From contig NC_081405.1 in assembly GCF_030272615.1 (NCBI RefSeq), forward strand, positions 472,428,008 through 472,492,007: a DNA stretch of 64,000 bases. The letters are read 5' to 3'. The notes under the pieces were generated by a model that was not told the origin of the DNA, did no database searches, and saw only the letters and a list, made by a program, of their open reading frames with translations. The translations under genes and the position numbers were made by a program. This DNA comes from Cryptomeria japonica (Eukaryota; Streptophyta; Pinopsida; Cupressales; Cupressaceae). How positions within the stretch are numbered: the first letter of the stretch is position 1; each line of letters begins with the position of its first letter. This document shows, piece by piece, positions 1 to 10,117 of the stretch.

Positions 1-80
1 ACAAACATATATATAAATATATATATACATTTAATCCCACATAAAAACCAACAAGAAATATTAATTTTTATACAACTTTA

Positions 81-434
81 AAAATTAAAGAAATCTCTGA
101 AAAGATTGGAGTGGCTACTAATAATGAAGCGAAATTCAGAGCGACATTTAGAGGTCTTCAGCTAGGGAAGGAGCTTGGGGTGCAGAAAATTCATTTGGAG
201 GGTAACTCATTAAATGTCATTAACGTGATCTGCTGCACTAGCACCCCTTGTTGGCACCTTAACCAGTGGCTTCAATCGATCCTGGTGCTGCTAGCTTCCT
301 TTGATGAATTTCGGGTTAGCCATATCTACAGAGAAGGTAATGGTGAAGCCGATAGACTTTCTAAATCAGCTATAACTGTAAGTGACCTCGCTCGAAGATC
401 CACCGATGTTGTTTTCTGTTGGGCCGATTGACAT
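81..434 (+). pseudogene. RNase H domain fragment of LINE-0
   Basis: The frame reads as the second half of a plant RVT_3-type RNase H, the enzyme that removes RNA from the RNA/DNA hybrid. The TNNEAKFRA segment corresponds to the family's conserved Glu-containing helix, and YREGNGEADRL holds the last conserved Asp. In EGNSLNVI the family normally has Asp (EGDS), so this catalytic residue reads Asn, a G-to-A change. The first catalytic Asp strand is absent because the copy begins at about position 81. There is no ATG near the start. This is a dead 5'-truncated fragment. Confidence 0.75.
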
Positions 435-502
435 GCTCTCCTCACTCAGGTTGGGTCCTATGAAATATGGCGTGCACCGGTGGGTCTCTTGGTAGGTGCA
501 CG

Positions 503-1674
503 TGTTACTACTTATTAAGTTGCCATTAGTTTTATATCCAAAGTCATTCTATATACTCTAGTCGGTATGCGCATAGCAGTCTGGTATAAAAGAAAGTAGT
601 CATAGAGCCTAGTATACATCGAGCTGTCTACCGAGTAACATTATATATCCACCGAGTCGCAATAATGATATACCGAGTTGATATACACCAAGTGAAACAT
701 TTTACCAAATTCATTGAACCTAGACACTTATGTGGAAATTTGTTACAAGATCGAGGAGCAAAAGAACCATTATCACATTGGAAATTGCACTTAAGGATTG
801 TGTATGATTTTGAGGTCATCTAACCAATGAAATATTTTGTATGGTTATTCATTCAATAAATCATGTTTGTAAGATCGAAGCAATGAACCAGATCACCGAC
901 ATAAAAGATCTATTCATACAACATGGATTGGGAGCAGATAGACATTATTGAGGTATGTGTGTATGAATGTGAAGACAGACATATGTGAAAAGAAAAATCA
1001 TGGGAAAGCACTGAGTATTGAGACTGTCAGAGACATAAACGTCACTGAGAAGGATTTTAGAGAACAGTCAAAGAATAGAGTAAATATAAGGGTTTACCGA
1101 GTTACTTTATGGGTTACCGAGGTATGCTATAAGCAAGGTAATCTCATTTTGAGCACGTAGAATCTGCTATAACATTCCAGATGTAAAGTTGTAGATATTT
1201 GTAAAGATTTTATTGTAATATTTTGAAGTTGTAAGAGAAACCTTTACTAGGGTAAAAGACTCTAACAAAGTCTATAAATTGTAAAACCTTTAACGAGGTG
1301 CAACATTTAGAATAAGTGTTGTAAAATCCTTTAGCAAGGTAGATCTAAAGATCTTGATACTCCTAACAGGGTAAGCTATCAGAAATAGTTGAACATGTAG
1401 CTCTAACTGAGCACTCTTTATTATTGCAGTAGTGAAGTTGTGGGTGCCATCCCCACCGCAGTTTTTCTCTCTAACCAAGAGTGTCTGCGTAACCAAAATA
1501 TATGTGTTATGGAGTGAATCATGTATGTTCGTTATTTATTTGTTTCAGCTTTATGTTATGTTACAACAATTTTTGGTTTATGCATAAAAGTAAAGATATT
1601 GTTGAAGAAAAGTTTTGAAGTACTGATTCACCCCTCCCCTCTCAGTACATTATCTTTTCATATTAGGCCTAACA
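503..1674 (+). repeat. 5' LTR of the Sirevirus-like element
   Basis: 1,172 bp, TGTTACTACTTATTAAG at the start and CCTAACA at the end, three bases before the primer site. It lacks a stretch of about 27 bp found in the 3' LTR. That stretch lies between two AGTCGGT repeats, so the loss looks like a deletion between short direct repeats. It carries about 11 bp near 675 that the 3' LTR lacks. TACCGA/TCGGTA motifs recur through the LTR. Short ORFs inside it are not genes. Confidence 0.9.
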
Positions 1675-1676
1675 AT

Positions 1677-1689
1677 TGGTATCAGAGCT
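1677..1689 (+). other. Primer-binding site, initiator-Met tRNA type
   Basis: TTGGTATCAGAGC lies three bases after the LTR end. TGGTATCAGAGC is the standard plant Ty1/copia minus-strand primer site, complementary to the 3' end of initiator tRNA-Met. Confidence 0.9.
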
Positions 1690-1736
1690 TGAATCTTGGA
1701 AAAGGGTTTAACAACCTAAAGAGAAAGATCTTATCA

Positions 1737-3089
1737 ATGGAAGGCTATAAACAATCTCAGAGAATTGTGTACTTGCAAGAAGAGTTGGATCATGCTAATC
1801 AAGTGATTGCAGACATGCAAAGACAAATGCAAAAATCATTGAAAGTTAGAAGAAGATTATCTGATTATTTACAGGACTCTCAAGAGCTAGTGGAACAAAT
1901 TGAAACATCATCTGAGAACAGTATATCTGAAGAGACTGAAGAGATGATTGGAGAACTGTAAGAAAAGAACAAAGCACTGACTGATTAGCTAAAAGCAATG
2001 AAAAGAGGACATGAACATTTCAGCACACAGTTGACTAAGAATCTTGATGCATTAAGGACATCCGAGGAGAAAGTAAGAGATCTAGAAAGAGAAAAACAAT
2101 AGCTTGAAGCATTAGCATCTGAAAAGAATGATGAAATCACAAGGTTAACTGGAATTCAAAGTAATCTGTTAGATCAATTGTGTTATGCACATCATGAAGC
2201 AAATCTGAAAAATGATGAGAATCAAGCATTGAAACTTGAAGTATCAAGGTTGACCGATGAACTTGAAACAGAGAAGAAATCCAAAGAAACATTGAAGAAG
2301 AGTTATGAAGCATCAAAGATGTTGGATGAGCAACTGAATACAAGAAGACCCAACAAAGATGTAGGACTCGATTACAAAGGAAAAGAATCTACCAAGAAGG
2401 GAATCCATGCTACCGAGAGAGGAGAATAATCAAAGCAAGCTGGAAACAAGAAGAACATCAAAGGAAATAAGCCTATTTGCAACTACTGTGGAAAACAAGG
2501 ACATACTGCTAATATGTGCCAAATCAGAAAAGGTAAGCAACTGAATGTCACTAAGTCTAATGATTATTGTACCAATTGCAATAAGTATGGTCACACATCT
2601 AACCAATATAGGACAAAGTCTGTTAGCAATTATCAGAAGGCAAAATTCAAAAGTTTTTGTAAAAACTACAATAGATATGGACATAGTATCGAGAAATGTT
2701 GGTTTAAGCAGAAGAACTATATGTGGTTTGCACACTGAGCAAATACTAGAGGCTACCGAGCTCACATAGATCCTTACCGACAATATTCTACAGTACCATG
2801 GGATTACAATACAAGGATATGGTGTGAATGCTGTGGAAAATATGGACATATAAGTGCCAACTGCTTTATAAGGTTTGGAATGAACAACCAAAGATCATGG
2901 AGAAATCCTGTTATGGCATGTTTTCATTGTCACAAAGTTGGACACTTGGCTAGAGATTGCAGAGATCAACCTAGAGGAGTCATTGAGGAAATAAAAGACA
3001 AATTACAGATGATTTGGAGAAAGAAGGAAATTGTGTTAAATGAAGAAAGAACCTTACCTACCGAGTTAGGTGCACCTATTCCAAATTAA
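1737..3089 (+). pseudogene. gag: gag-like protein: coiled coil plus five CCHC-type zinc knuckles
   Basis: One unshifted frame runs from ATG 1,737 to TAA 3,087, broken only by nonsense codons at 1,959, 1,986, 2,100, 2,427 and 2,736. The first ~230 codons are Glu/Lys/Leu-rich heptad-like coiled coil. Zinc knuckles follow: an intact CX2CX4HX4C at 2,478-2,519, two degenerate ones near 2,568 and 2,658 (Cys to Tyr in each), and intact ones at 2,823-2,864 and 2,919-2,960. Gag packages element RNA into particles; knuckles bind nucleic acid. The usual Ty1/copia N-terminal gag domain is not recognisable, so the frame may hold only the C-terminal part. All five stops can arise by C-to-T from CAA, CAG or CGA. 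Confidence 0.75.
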
Positions 3090-3636
3090 TCGGTAAAGGT
3101 ATGAAGGGACTGCATTCTTTCAAAGGTTAAATCTTACCAGTTCCTATTTTATCATGTACTTAATTCAAAAATCTACATAGCTAAAGATGCATTAGGAAAT
3201 TTGAAATTTTATCAAGTCTTTTTGAGCACTAGTCAAGTCGGTAAATTCAGGAAGCTTGTCTAGTCGGTAAATATCGGAAGTCTCGCTACTTGGTAAAAGC
3301 ACAAAAAAAGAAAGGTAAATTAGTTTAAGGGAATCGAGTGCATTTAATGTCTTTTGACCTAACTACATGAAGCCCGATAAGGTATATTGCATACTTAAAG
3401 CACTTTGCGCGGTCATTTTTCACTTACCAAGTTTTCAGAGAGCAAAGCAAAGCGATTCAAAGGCGATCAAACCACCTCCCGAGCGAATTTCAAGGTATTT
3501 ACACATCGATCTCAAGCATTTCTTAGAGCTAGCTACCGGGAAATATCAGTTGTGATTATCTACTTTATATTTGTTTGCCGTTTGAAAGTCTTTGAACCCT
3601 AAGAATCTTTTGTTAAGAGATTATCCAAAATTTGCA
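3090..3636 (+). other. Spacer where pol is missing
   Basis: This 547-bp stretch lies between the end of the gag frame and the start of ORF2. I see no protease, integrase, RT or RNase H motif in any frame. It carries several TCGGTA motifs (about 3,237-3,295) like those in the LTR. It may be the scar of a pol deletion plus the leader of ORF2. Confidence 0.6.
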
Positions 3637-6600
3637 ATGGCACCTAAGATCTAGAAGCCCGTTGTTGTTGAGAACATTGAAAAGCCCTCACTGAAATATT
3701 CTCTAACTCCCAAAGTAGCATCTGAATCAGATGATAAAACTGCATTTTCACTCATTCCGGATAGGGTTTTACTAGTTGAGGATGTCAAATTCTTCACTAA
3801 ATGTCGTGTTGAGGAACTAGGTCATGTTGAAATCAAGGACACATATGATGAATTGTGTACCGATGGGAAATTGGATAGCAAGTATGAACACATCAAAATC
3901 AAGGGATTGACCAAAGCCCTAACCTATCCCCGTGTCTTCAAACCCCAATGGGTCAAGTTTGTTCTGAGCAGAGTTCATGATGATTTGATGTGGTTGGCGG
4001 AGCAACCATTCAAAATCACCAAGGAAATCATTCATTTGATCACCGGTTACCCTATTTTTGATCATGCCCGAGCTCAGAAAATGATATCTCAAAAGGAATT
4101 GATCACTCTAACCGGAGTTGAATCAAATTGCAGAGGACTGAAATTGAACAATGTAATAGATGTAGAGCTGAAGTTTTCCATTAGAGTAATAGGTTATTGT
4201 TTCTTCCAATCGGCAAGGGAAAACAATGTACCATGTGCAGCAGTCGATTTAGCATATAAAATTGTGAAGAAAGGAATGAAAATTGATCTTTGTGAAGTAT
4301 TGCTGAAAAACCTATTTGAGAATCTAAACACCATAAGGAAGCTGAAGAAGAAAAACTTGGCTAATACACTAAAGTTTGGATCACTTTTGGTATGCATGTT
4401 TTTCTATTTTGAGAAATTCTTTCCATCAGTCGGTAATGTAGTTTGGGAACTACACCGGCCAATCACCCATCAAATTAATGACTTCATCAAAAGACTAGGT
4501 GATAACTTTAATGATATTATGGATGATAATTTCAGCAAGTTTCAAGAAAAGATGCATAACAGGTATAGAATTCCACCCTAGTTAGTAGAGAAATACAAGG
4601 ATGACATATGCTTTGAAGTGGATACTGACTACTGCTATGTTAATGCTGTGGAATCGAGAACTCAATCTTTGCCACCTATGGGTTATGAGATTGATTTTGA
4701 CATCACACAACAACAGATAGATGCTTTTCTTACTTTACCAAGGCATGCTACCGAGCTGAGGTATGGAACCTATGAAGATGTTAAAGAGAAAGTAAAGATG
4801 AGCATTGTAGTACCCAAGGCTACAAGGAAGGCAACAAAAATTATCAAGGCATTAATGGAGAAATTTGGAGAAGGTTCTTCCTCCACACCTGTCAAGGGCA
4901 CTATAGTAATCAATGAGGAGGAATCTGAAGCCCAAGAGGTAGCTATAACATTGAGCACCGAGTTGCCTAAGAGAAAAGTTTTGAAAAGAAAGAAACAGGA
5001 TACATCAAAGGTATCACCGACTCCTTCAATAAAGCTCCCAAACACAAGATCATCTGCAACATCACCGAGTAAGAAACCAAAGAATGTTGCTGCACCCAAG
5101 GTAAAAAAAACTTACAAGAAATCTACTCGGAGATTCATTTTGACTAAAGAGTCCAGTGACACCGAATCTGAAGATGCAAACAAATTTCAGATTGTCAAGA
5201 GTAAAAAGGTAAATGTACATAGTGTTGACAATTTTTGTACTAATCTAAAACAATATGGTGGATTTGGAGCATTCAGATATGTTAAGTATGAATCCAGATC
5301 TAATGATGAAAAGAGACAAATAGAAGAAGCTGTCATCTACACACTACTGAAATTCTGATTGGTCCCATTGGAAGTATCTAAATCTCTTCCAAAGGAATTA
5401 TATTTGCATATTGATAACAGGTGGAAGTATGCCATGGACTTGGAGAAACAAATGAGGGAAATAAGTCTGGTACATCTTTTTCCAGACATGTCGGTAGATG
5501 AGATCATTGAACATCTGAAAAACTGCCACACAAAATTCCTAGTCAAGTAAAGAGCATTGAAATTGATGAATGGCCTTTACTTAGATGTAGAGAATGAGAC
5601 CAAAGAAAAATGGCAAGAAATCTTTCGAATCAAGAATGCTGGTGAGCAAGCTTAAGTTGAAATAGCTGATGTCACCGAGCAAGATCCTGATATCACCGAG
5701 CAAGACCCTACTGACACTATACAAGTTGATGAGGATATCATGGACACTGAGGCACCTGAACAGGTAATGATAGAAGGGAATGCATATGCCACTAGTATCC
5801 AGTGAGTCAGTTTTGGAACAAGTTCATCCCTATCCTCCGGTCACTCAACCTAGTTCAACTGAGGCCCCTCAAGATACTACGCAAGGAACAGAGGGTCCCA
5901 AGTCTACAAAAGAAGAAACTACTTCTCAGGTCACTGAAGAATAGTCTTCTCAAGCTCCTTCTAGCACTGAAAATGTTACATCTGAGACCCCAAATAGAGA
6001 AGCATCGAAGGACACCACAAAGGCTACATCAGAGGTTCAAGAAATTGATAAAAGTGTTGCCTCTATCGAGCAACCTACCGAGGGTCACCAAGCCTCACAA
6101 GCCATTGTATTAGTTCAACCAGTGAAAGGTAAAGAAAAGAAGATGAAAAAGCATAGTTTCAAATTAGATTTGTCAAAACCAATAGTGTTGCCGAATGTAG
6201 ACATTTCCAAATTAAAAGGGAAAGAACTCATTGAATTCGATGAACTATGCAAAGCCAAAGCAGAATAGGAGAAGCAAATGGCTATTCAAAAGAAGAACAA
6301 TGTACTTCAGAAGGTGAAAGCACTATTAACATATATGCTACCTGAAGCTACAGTGATAAAAGATGCAGCCATCCACATTCAACTGGATGAACTCCTAACT
6401 AAAATAGAGACATCTGGAGTAGACGCATCTGAATATTTGAGCAAGTTAAAGGACAAAGAGCTCACTGCTAAAATGATTGAAGAGGTACAAAAGGCTATTG
6501 CTATTGGTAAAGTAAAACTTGTCAAATTTATTGCTGAGTTGTCCCCTCAACTCAAGCACATTCTTTATTTATTTCAGAAACTCTGTACATTTTCTTTATT

Positions 6601-7019
6601 CATTAAGGATATAAAAAATAAAATTGAAGTGATTGAGAAAGAGATCACCGATCTCTCAAATAAAGTTGACCACTGAGCCAAATTATATTCAACATTTTTA
6701 TATAAAATTACAAAAGCTCATGGCTCAACAATTGGAACTCAGGAATGAAGAGCACAAGATAAGGATGGACACACTGACTCTTCAGACATTATTCATTCCT
6801 CATCTTTCATCCGTCTAAGAGCAGATCAACAAAGCTACCTCCCTATCCACTCAACAAGAGGGAAGCACCTTAGATGGACTAATTTCATTGTTAGCTGACA
6901 TTATAGCTCATAATTCACTCATGGACAGTGTCAAGGATGCCCTCTCTACCACCCTTACCGATGCAAAAACAAAGTATAAATCCATTTTTGACCAGTTGCC
7001 ACCACCGAATGGTAACTAA
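3637..7019 (+). pseudogene. Long env-like second ORF of the Sirevirus-like element
   Basis: The frame starts at ATG 3,637 and ends at TAA 7,017, about 1,100 codons. It is broken by stops at 3,652, 4,579, 5,356, 5,548, 5,653, 5,942 and 6,266 and by net one-base shifts near 5,803 and 6,680. Layout: a globular N-terminal part (3,850-4,580) with a hydrophobic patch near 4,370-4,430; a Lys/Ser/Thr/Pro-rich basic part (4,800-5,200); an acidic Glu/Thr/Pro-rich part (5,650-6,130) with repeated TEQDP-like units; and a C-terminal Lys/Glu/Leu coiled coil (6,240-6,830). It ends PPPNGN just before the first polypurine tract. Position, low-complexity middle and C-terminal coiled coil match Sirevirus env-like ORFs, whose function is unknown. 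I see no signal peptide or clear membrane span, so a membrane role is unsupported. Confidence 0.65.
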
Positions 7020-7031
7020 GTTTTGATGTTT

Positions 7032-7376
7032 GTCAAAAAGGGGTAGTGAGTATAGCATCAAAGTATCAAAGAGGGAGTGTTGTATACAAGGGGAGTATAC
7101 CAAGCAGAACAGAGTATCCAAACAAAATTTTGACAGCACCGACCAGTGAACCGAGCAGTGTCAACCGAGCAGTTATCACAAAACATTGATCATCGAGCAT
7201 GCAAAATCAGAGTTTTGTACAATATATTGATAAGGGGAGTATATCTGAAATATACCATTGTTTTGACTAATGTATATACTGTCTGTTTAGTCAAAATTTG
7301 TAAGTATATAGATTTTTGAGTTATGACTTTGAAAGTAGTTTTGTCAAACATCTCAACTAATGTCAAAAGGGGAGAT
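7032..7376 (+). other. Multiple polypurine tracts upstream of the 3' LTR
   Basis: Four A/G-rich tracts precede the LTR: TCAAAAAGGGGTA near 7,033, ACAAGGGGAGTAT near 7,087, ATAAGGGGAGTAT near 7,210, and TCAAAAGGGGAGAT ending at the LTR boundary. The last one is placed to prime plus-strand DNA synthesis. Repeated tracts are a described Sirevirus feature. The rest of this stretch is non-coding. Confidence 0.75.
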
Positions 7377-8558
7377 TGTTACTACTTATTAAGTTGCCAT
7401 TAGTTTTATATCCAAAGTCATTCTATATACTCTAGTCGGTTACTACTATCAAAATATTCAGTCGGTATGCACAGAGCAGTCGGTTATAGAAGAAAGTAGT
7501 CACAAAGCCTAGTATACACCGAGTTGTCTACCGAGTAACATTCTATGTCTACCGAGTCGCAAAAATGATACACCGAGTGAAATGTTTTACCAGATTCATT
7601 GAACCTAGACACTTGTATGGAAACGTGTTACAAGATCGAGGAGCAAAAGAACCATTATCACATTGGAAATTGCACTTAAGGATTATGTATGATTTTGAGG
7701 TCATCTAACCAATGAAATATTTTGTATGGTTATTCATTCAATAAATCATGTTTGTAAGATCGAAGCAATGAACCAGATCACTGACATAAGAGATCTATTT
7801 ATACAGCATGGATTGGGATCAGATAGACATTACTGAGGTATGTGTGTATGAGTGTGAAGATAGACATATGTGAAAAGCAAAATCATGGGAAAGCACTGAG
7901 TATTGAGACTTTTAGAGACATAAAGGTCATCGAGAAGGATTTTAGAGAACAGTCAAAGAACAGAGTAAAAAAAAGGGTTTACCAAGTTACTTTATGGGTT
8001 ACCGAGGTATGCTATAAGCAAGGTAATCTCATTTTGAGCACATAGAATCTGCTATAACATTCCAGATGTAAAGTTGTAGATATTTGTAAAGATTTTATTG
8101 TAATATTTTGAAGTTGTAAGAGAAACCTTTAACAGGGTAAAAGACTCTAACAAAGTCTATAAATTGTAAAGCCTTTAATGAGGTGCAACATTTAGAATAA
8201 GTGTTGTAAAATCCTTTAGCATGGTAGATCTAATGATCTTGATACTCCTAACAGGGTAAGCTATCAGAAATATTTGAACATGTGGCTCTAACCAAACACT
8301 CTTTATTATTGCAGTAGTGAAGTTGTGGGTGCCATCCCCACCACAGTTTTTCTCTCTAACCAAGATTTTCTGCGTAACCAAAATACATGTGTTATGGAGT
8401 GAATCATGTATGATTGTTATTTATTTATTTCAGCTTTATGTTATGTTACAACAGTTTTTGGTTTATGCATAACAGTAAAGATATTGTTGAAGAAAAGTTT
8501 TGAAGTACTGATTCACCCTCCCCTCTTAGTACATTAGCTTTCCATAATGGGCCTAACA
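7377..8558 (+). repeat. 3' LTR of the Sirevirus-like element
   Basis: 1,182 bp, same ends and order as the 5' LTR. Near 7,440 it keeps the ~27-bp segment missing upstream. Diverged by scattered substitutions. Confidence 0.9.
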
Positions 8559-9164
8559 GTGCGCTCTCCATTTCTATTTGCCCCCTCTGGTTGTGGAGCA
8601 AACTGGTGCTCTGTTCCCTGATAAGCCGCGACTCCCACTCTCCACCTTTTGGTCTTGGTTTCGGTGGAAAGATCAACCGGTTGCCTTGTTAACCAGTTAA
8701 GGTCTCCTCTTATCATCGTGATGTGATGCATTGCTGGCACTATTGATTAGTGCCAACTTTTGGCTCATGGATATTTAATACAAGTGTACTTGAGTATCCA
8801 GTTATGACTGTATCCTTCAAGATTTATTTATGATCACTTGATTCTTAAAGTCGATCGACATCAAGTTGAGGAGGTTTGGAGCAGATGGTTAGTCGGATAC
8901 TGACTGCTCATGCGTGTGGGCATTTATTGGAGATGCAGATGTAGGATGTCGTATTCTCTGGTTCGACTCCTTGCTATTTAATAAAGGAATACCCCTTCTT
9001 TCCACCATAATTTTCTTTCCTCTTGGCATCTCGGTATGGAGACTCCAATCTTCCTTGAAGCTACTTGTCGACAGATGGCTTTCTTGGGCGAAATCATGGA
9101 CAGATGTCTACAAGAGGTCCTTTTCTCTTGACATTTTCTCATTCTCCATAGCTTAAAGAGGATC
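8559..9164 (+). other. LINE-0 segment between the LTR element and its C-terminal ORF
   Basis: GC-richer than the surrounding retroelement DNA and open in short pieces only (for example 8,914-9,156). I cannot assign a domain. It should correspond to the region between RNase H and the C-terminal ORF seen in the other LINEs here. No promoter or RNA gene recognised. Confidence 0.4.
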
Positions 9165-9779
9165 TTGGGAAAGGAATTTCTTATGGCTTATCATAGGTAC
9201 AGAGCCAATGCTGATAATCCAGCCTTTTTTCTTGCAATATTAATCTACATGGGGACTAGTAAGCAGCAAACAAAACTGCTAACCCAGATGATGTTCAAGC
9301 ACTGCCTATTGGGAGAAATAGATGTTGTAATGGACAATATTGATGCCAATCTCAGAATTCCGCTTCCCCAAAACTACTATATGTCACTTAGCAATAGAGT
9401 GGAGGTGAAGAATCTCGTGATTGTTAATTATCTGAATTTTGCATCCTTCCAAGCAACTTGGCCCGTCATCTCCAGGAACATTGAGTTTCTTCTAAAAGCG
9501 GTTGGTATACAAAATGGTTTCACATCGAATTGGAGGGCAATTTTTCTCTGTGGTGAATATTTAGTGGTGACTGATGACCTTGGGTTCCTTGAGAATGGTG
9601 ATCTGGTGGATGGAAACGACGGGGGGTTTGGGCTGGGTGAAGAGTGGTATCCAAATGACTACCGACTCCCTAAAGAGAAGGCAGAATCGACAGCTCATTT
9701 GAATTGTGGCCCTGAATGTCCCATTGTCCTAGATACGGCCAATGTGCTCGTGGAAGATGCTTCCGATGACTCTCTGTGA
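9165..9779 (+). CDS. C-terminal ORF of LINE-0, unrecognised protein (204 codons)
   Basis: An uninterrupted frame of 204 codons that starts at a TTG; the frame is also open a little upstream, so the true start is unknown and it may be the end of a longer LINE polyprotein. It ends with an acidic tail (VEDASDDSL). The middle has mixed hydrophobic segments (FLAILIYMG, FLLKAVG, AIFLCGEYLVV) and a Gly/Asp-rich loop. I do not recognise a family. Position after RNase H and before the 3' tail parallels the extra ORFs at 45.6-46.3 kb, 55.2-57.1 kb and 63.1-63.8 kb. It is the longest intact frame in this LINE, but no evidence shows that it is expressed. Confidence 0.45.
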   Translation: MGKEFLMAYHRYRANADNPAFFLAILIYMGTSKQQTKLLTQMMFKHCLLGEIDVVMDNIDANLRIPLPQNYYMSLSNRVEVKNLVIVNYLNFASFQATWPVISRNIEFLLKAVGIQNGFTSNWRAIFLCGEYLVVTDDLGFLENGDLVDGNDGGFGLGEEWYPNDYRLPKEKAESTAHLNCGPECPIVLDTANVLVEDASDDSL

Positions 9780-10080
9780 CTTCGGTTGAATCTAACCCCT
9801 CCGATCTCTCTGCCTTTTGAGATTGTTTGTTTTTGTCTTATGACCTCTGCATCTTTAAGAGGTCTTTAAGATGTCAGGCATATTGTTGCCCTCATCCAGT
9901 CCTGTGTCGATTTCTCTTTTTCATGGATTAGGGCTATGGTAGGGGGTTTTCTTCCTGATTCTTTCCCCCTACCGCTCTTATTGAATCATGCCTTGTATTC
10001 TCCTTCTTTTTTAATACAAGGGTGCTGCCCCTTTGCAACTATTTACTTATTAAAAAAATAAAAAATAAAAGACAAATTGG
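9780..10080 (+). other. 3' untranslated region, hairpin and A-rich tail of LINE-0
   Basis: About 270 bp of pyrimidine-rich non-coding sequence, then a hairpin with arms AAGGG (10,018-10,022) and CCCTT (10,029-10,033). An A-rich tail with occasional T follows near 10,049-10,072. LINE-2 has the same arms before its tail. Confidence 0.6.
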
Positions 10081-10117
10081 TTTTTTTATATATATATTCT
10101 AGCAGGCATTGAAATTG

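Larger units (their letters stand above)
503..8558 (+). mobile_element. Sirevirus-like (Ty1/copia) LTR retrotransposon, complete ends, no pol
   Basis: Two long direct repeats (503-1,674 and 7,377-8,558) both begin TGTTA and end TAACA. They enclose an iMet-type primer site, a gag-like frame with zinc knuckles, a long second ORF, and several polypurine tracts. No protease, integrase, reverse transcriptase or RNase H is present between gag and ORF2, so the element is non-autonomous. iMet priming, TGTTA/TAACA ends, repeated polypurine tracts and an env-like ORF before the 3' LTR are known Sirevirus traits, which is why I place it there. The flanking 5-mers (GCACG, GTGCG) match only partly. The two LTRs differ by many substitutions and two indels, so the insertion is old. 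It interrupts LINE-0. Confidence 0.85.
81..10080 (+). mobile_element. 5'-truncated LINE (LINE-0), interrupted by an LTR retrotransposon
   Basis: The element starts abruptly inside an RNase H domain near position 81, after AT-rich DNA. It resumes after the LTR element at 8,559 with a C-terminal ORF (9,165-9,779), then a 3' untranslated region, a small hairpin (10,018-10,033) and an A-rich tail near 10,049-10,072. RNase H followed by an extra ORF and an A-rich tail is the order also seen in the minus-strand LINEs at 45-59 kb, so I read both halves as one LINE. The abrupt 5' start is typical of incomplete target-primed reverse transcription. I could not find a target-site duplication. That the two halves belong together is inference from order and orientation. 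Confidence 0.6.

Noticed and set aside
4770-5099. Minus-strand ORF of 109 codons
   Set aside because: Shadow of the env-like ORF on the plus strand.
503-8558. Perfect 5-bp target duplication for the Sirevirus-like element
   Set aside because: Flanks GCACG and GTGCG agree at only three of five positions; they may be decayed, but I do not claim it.
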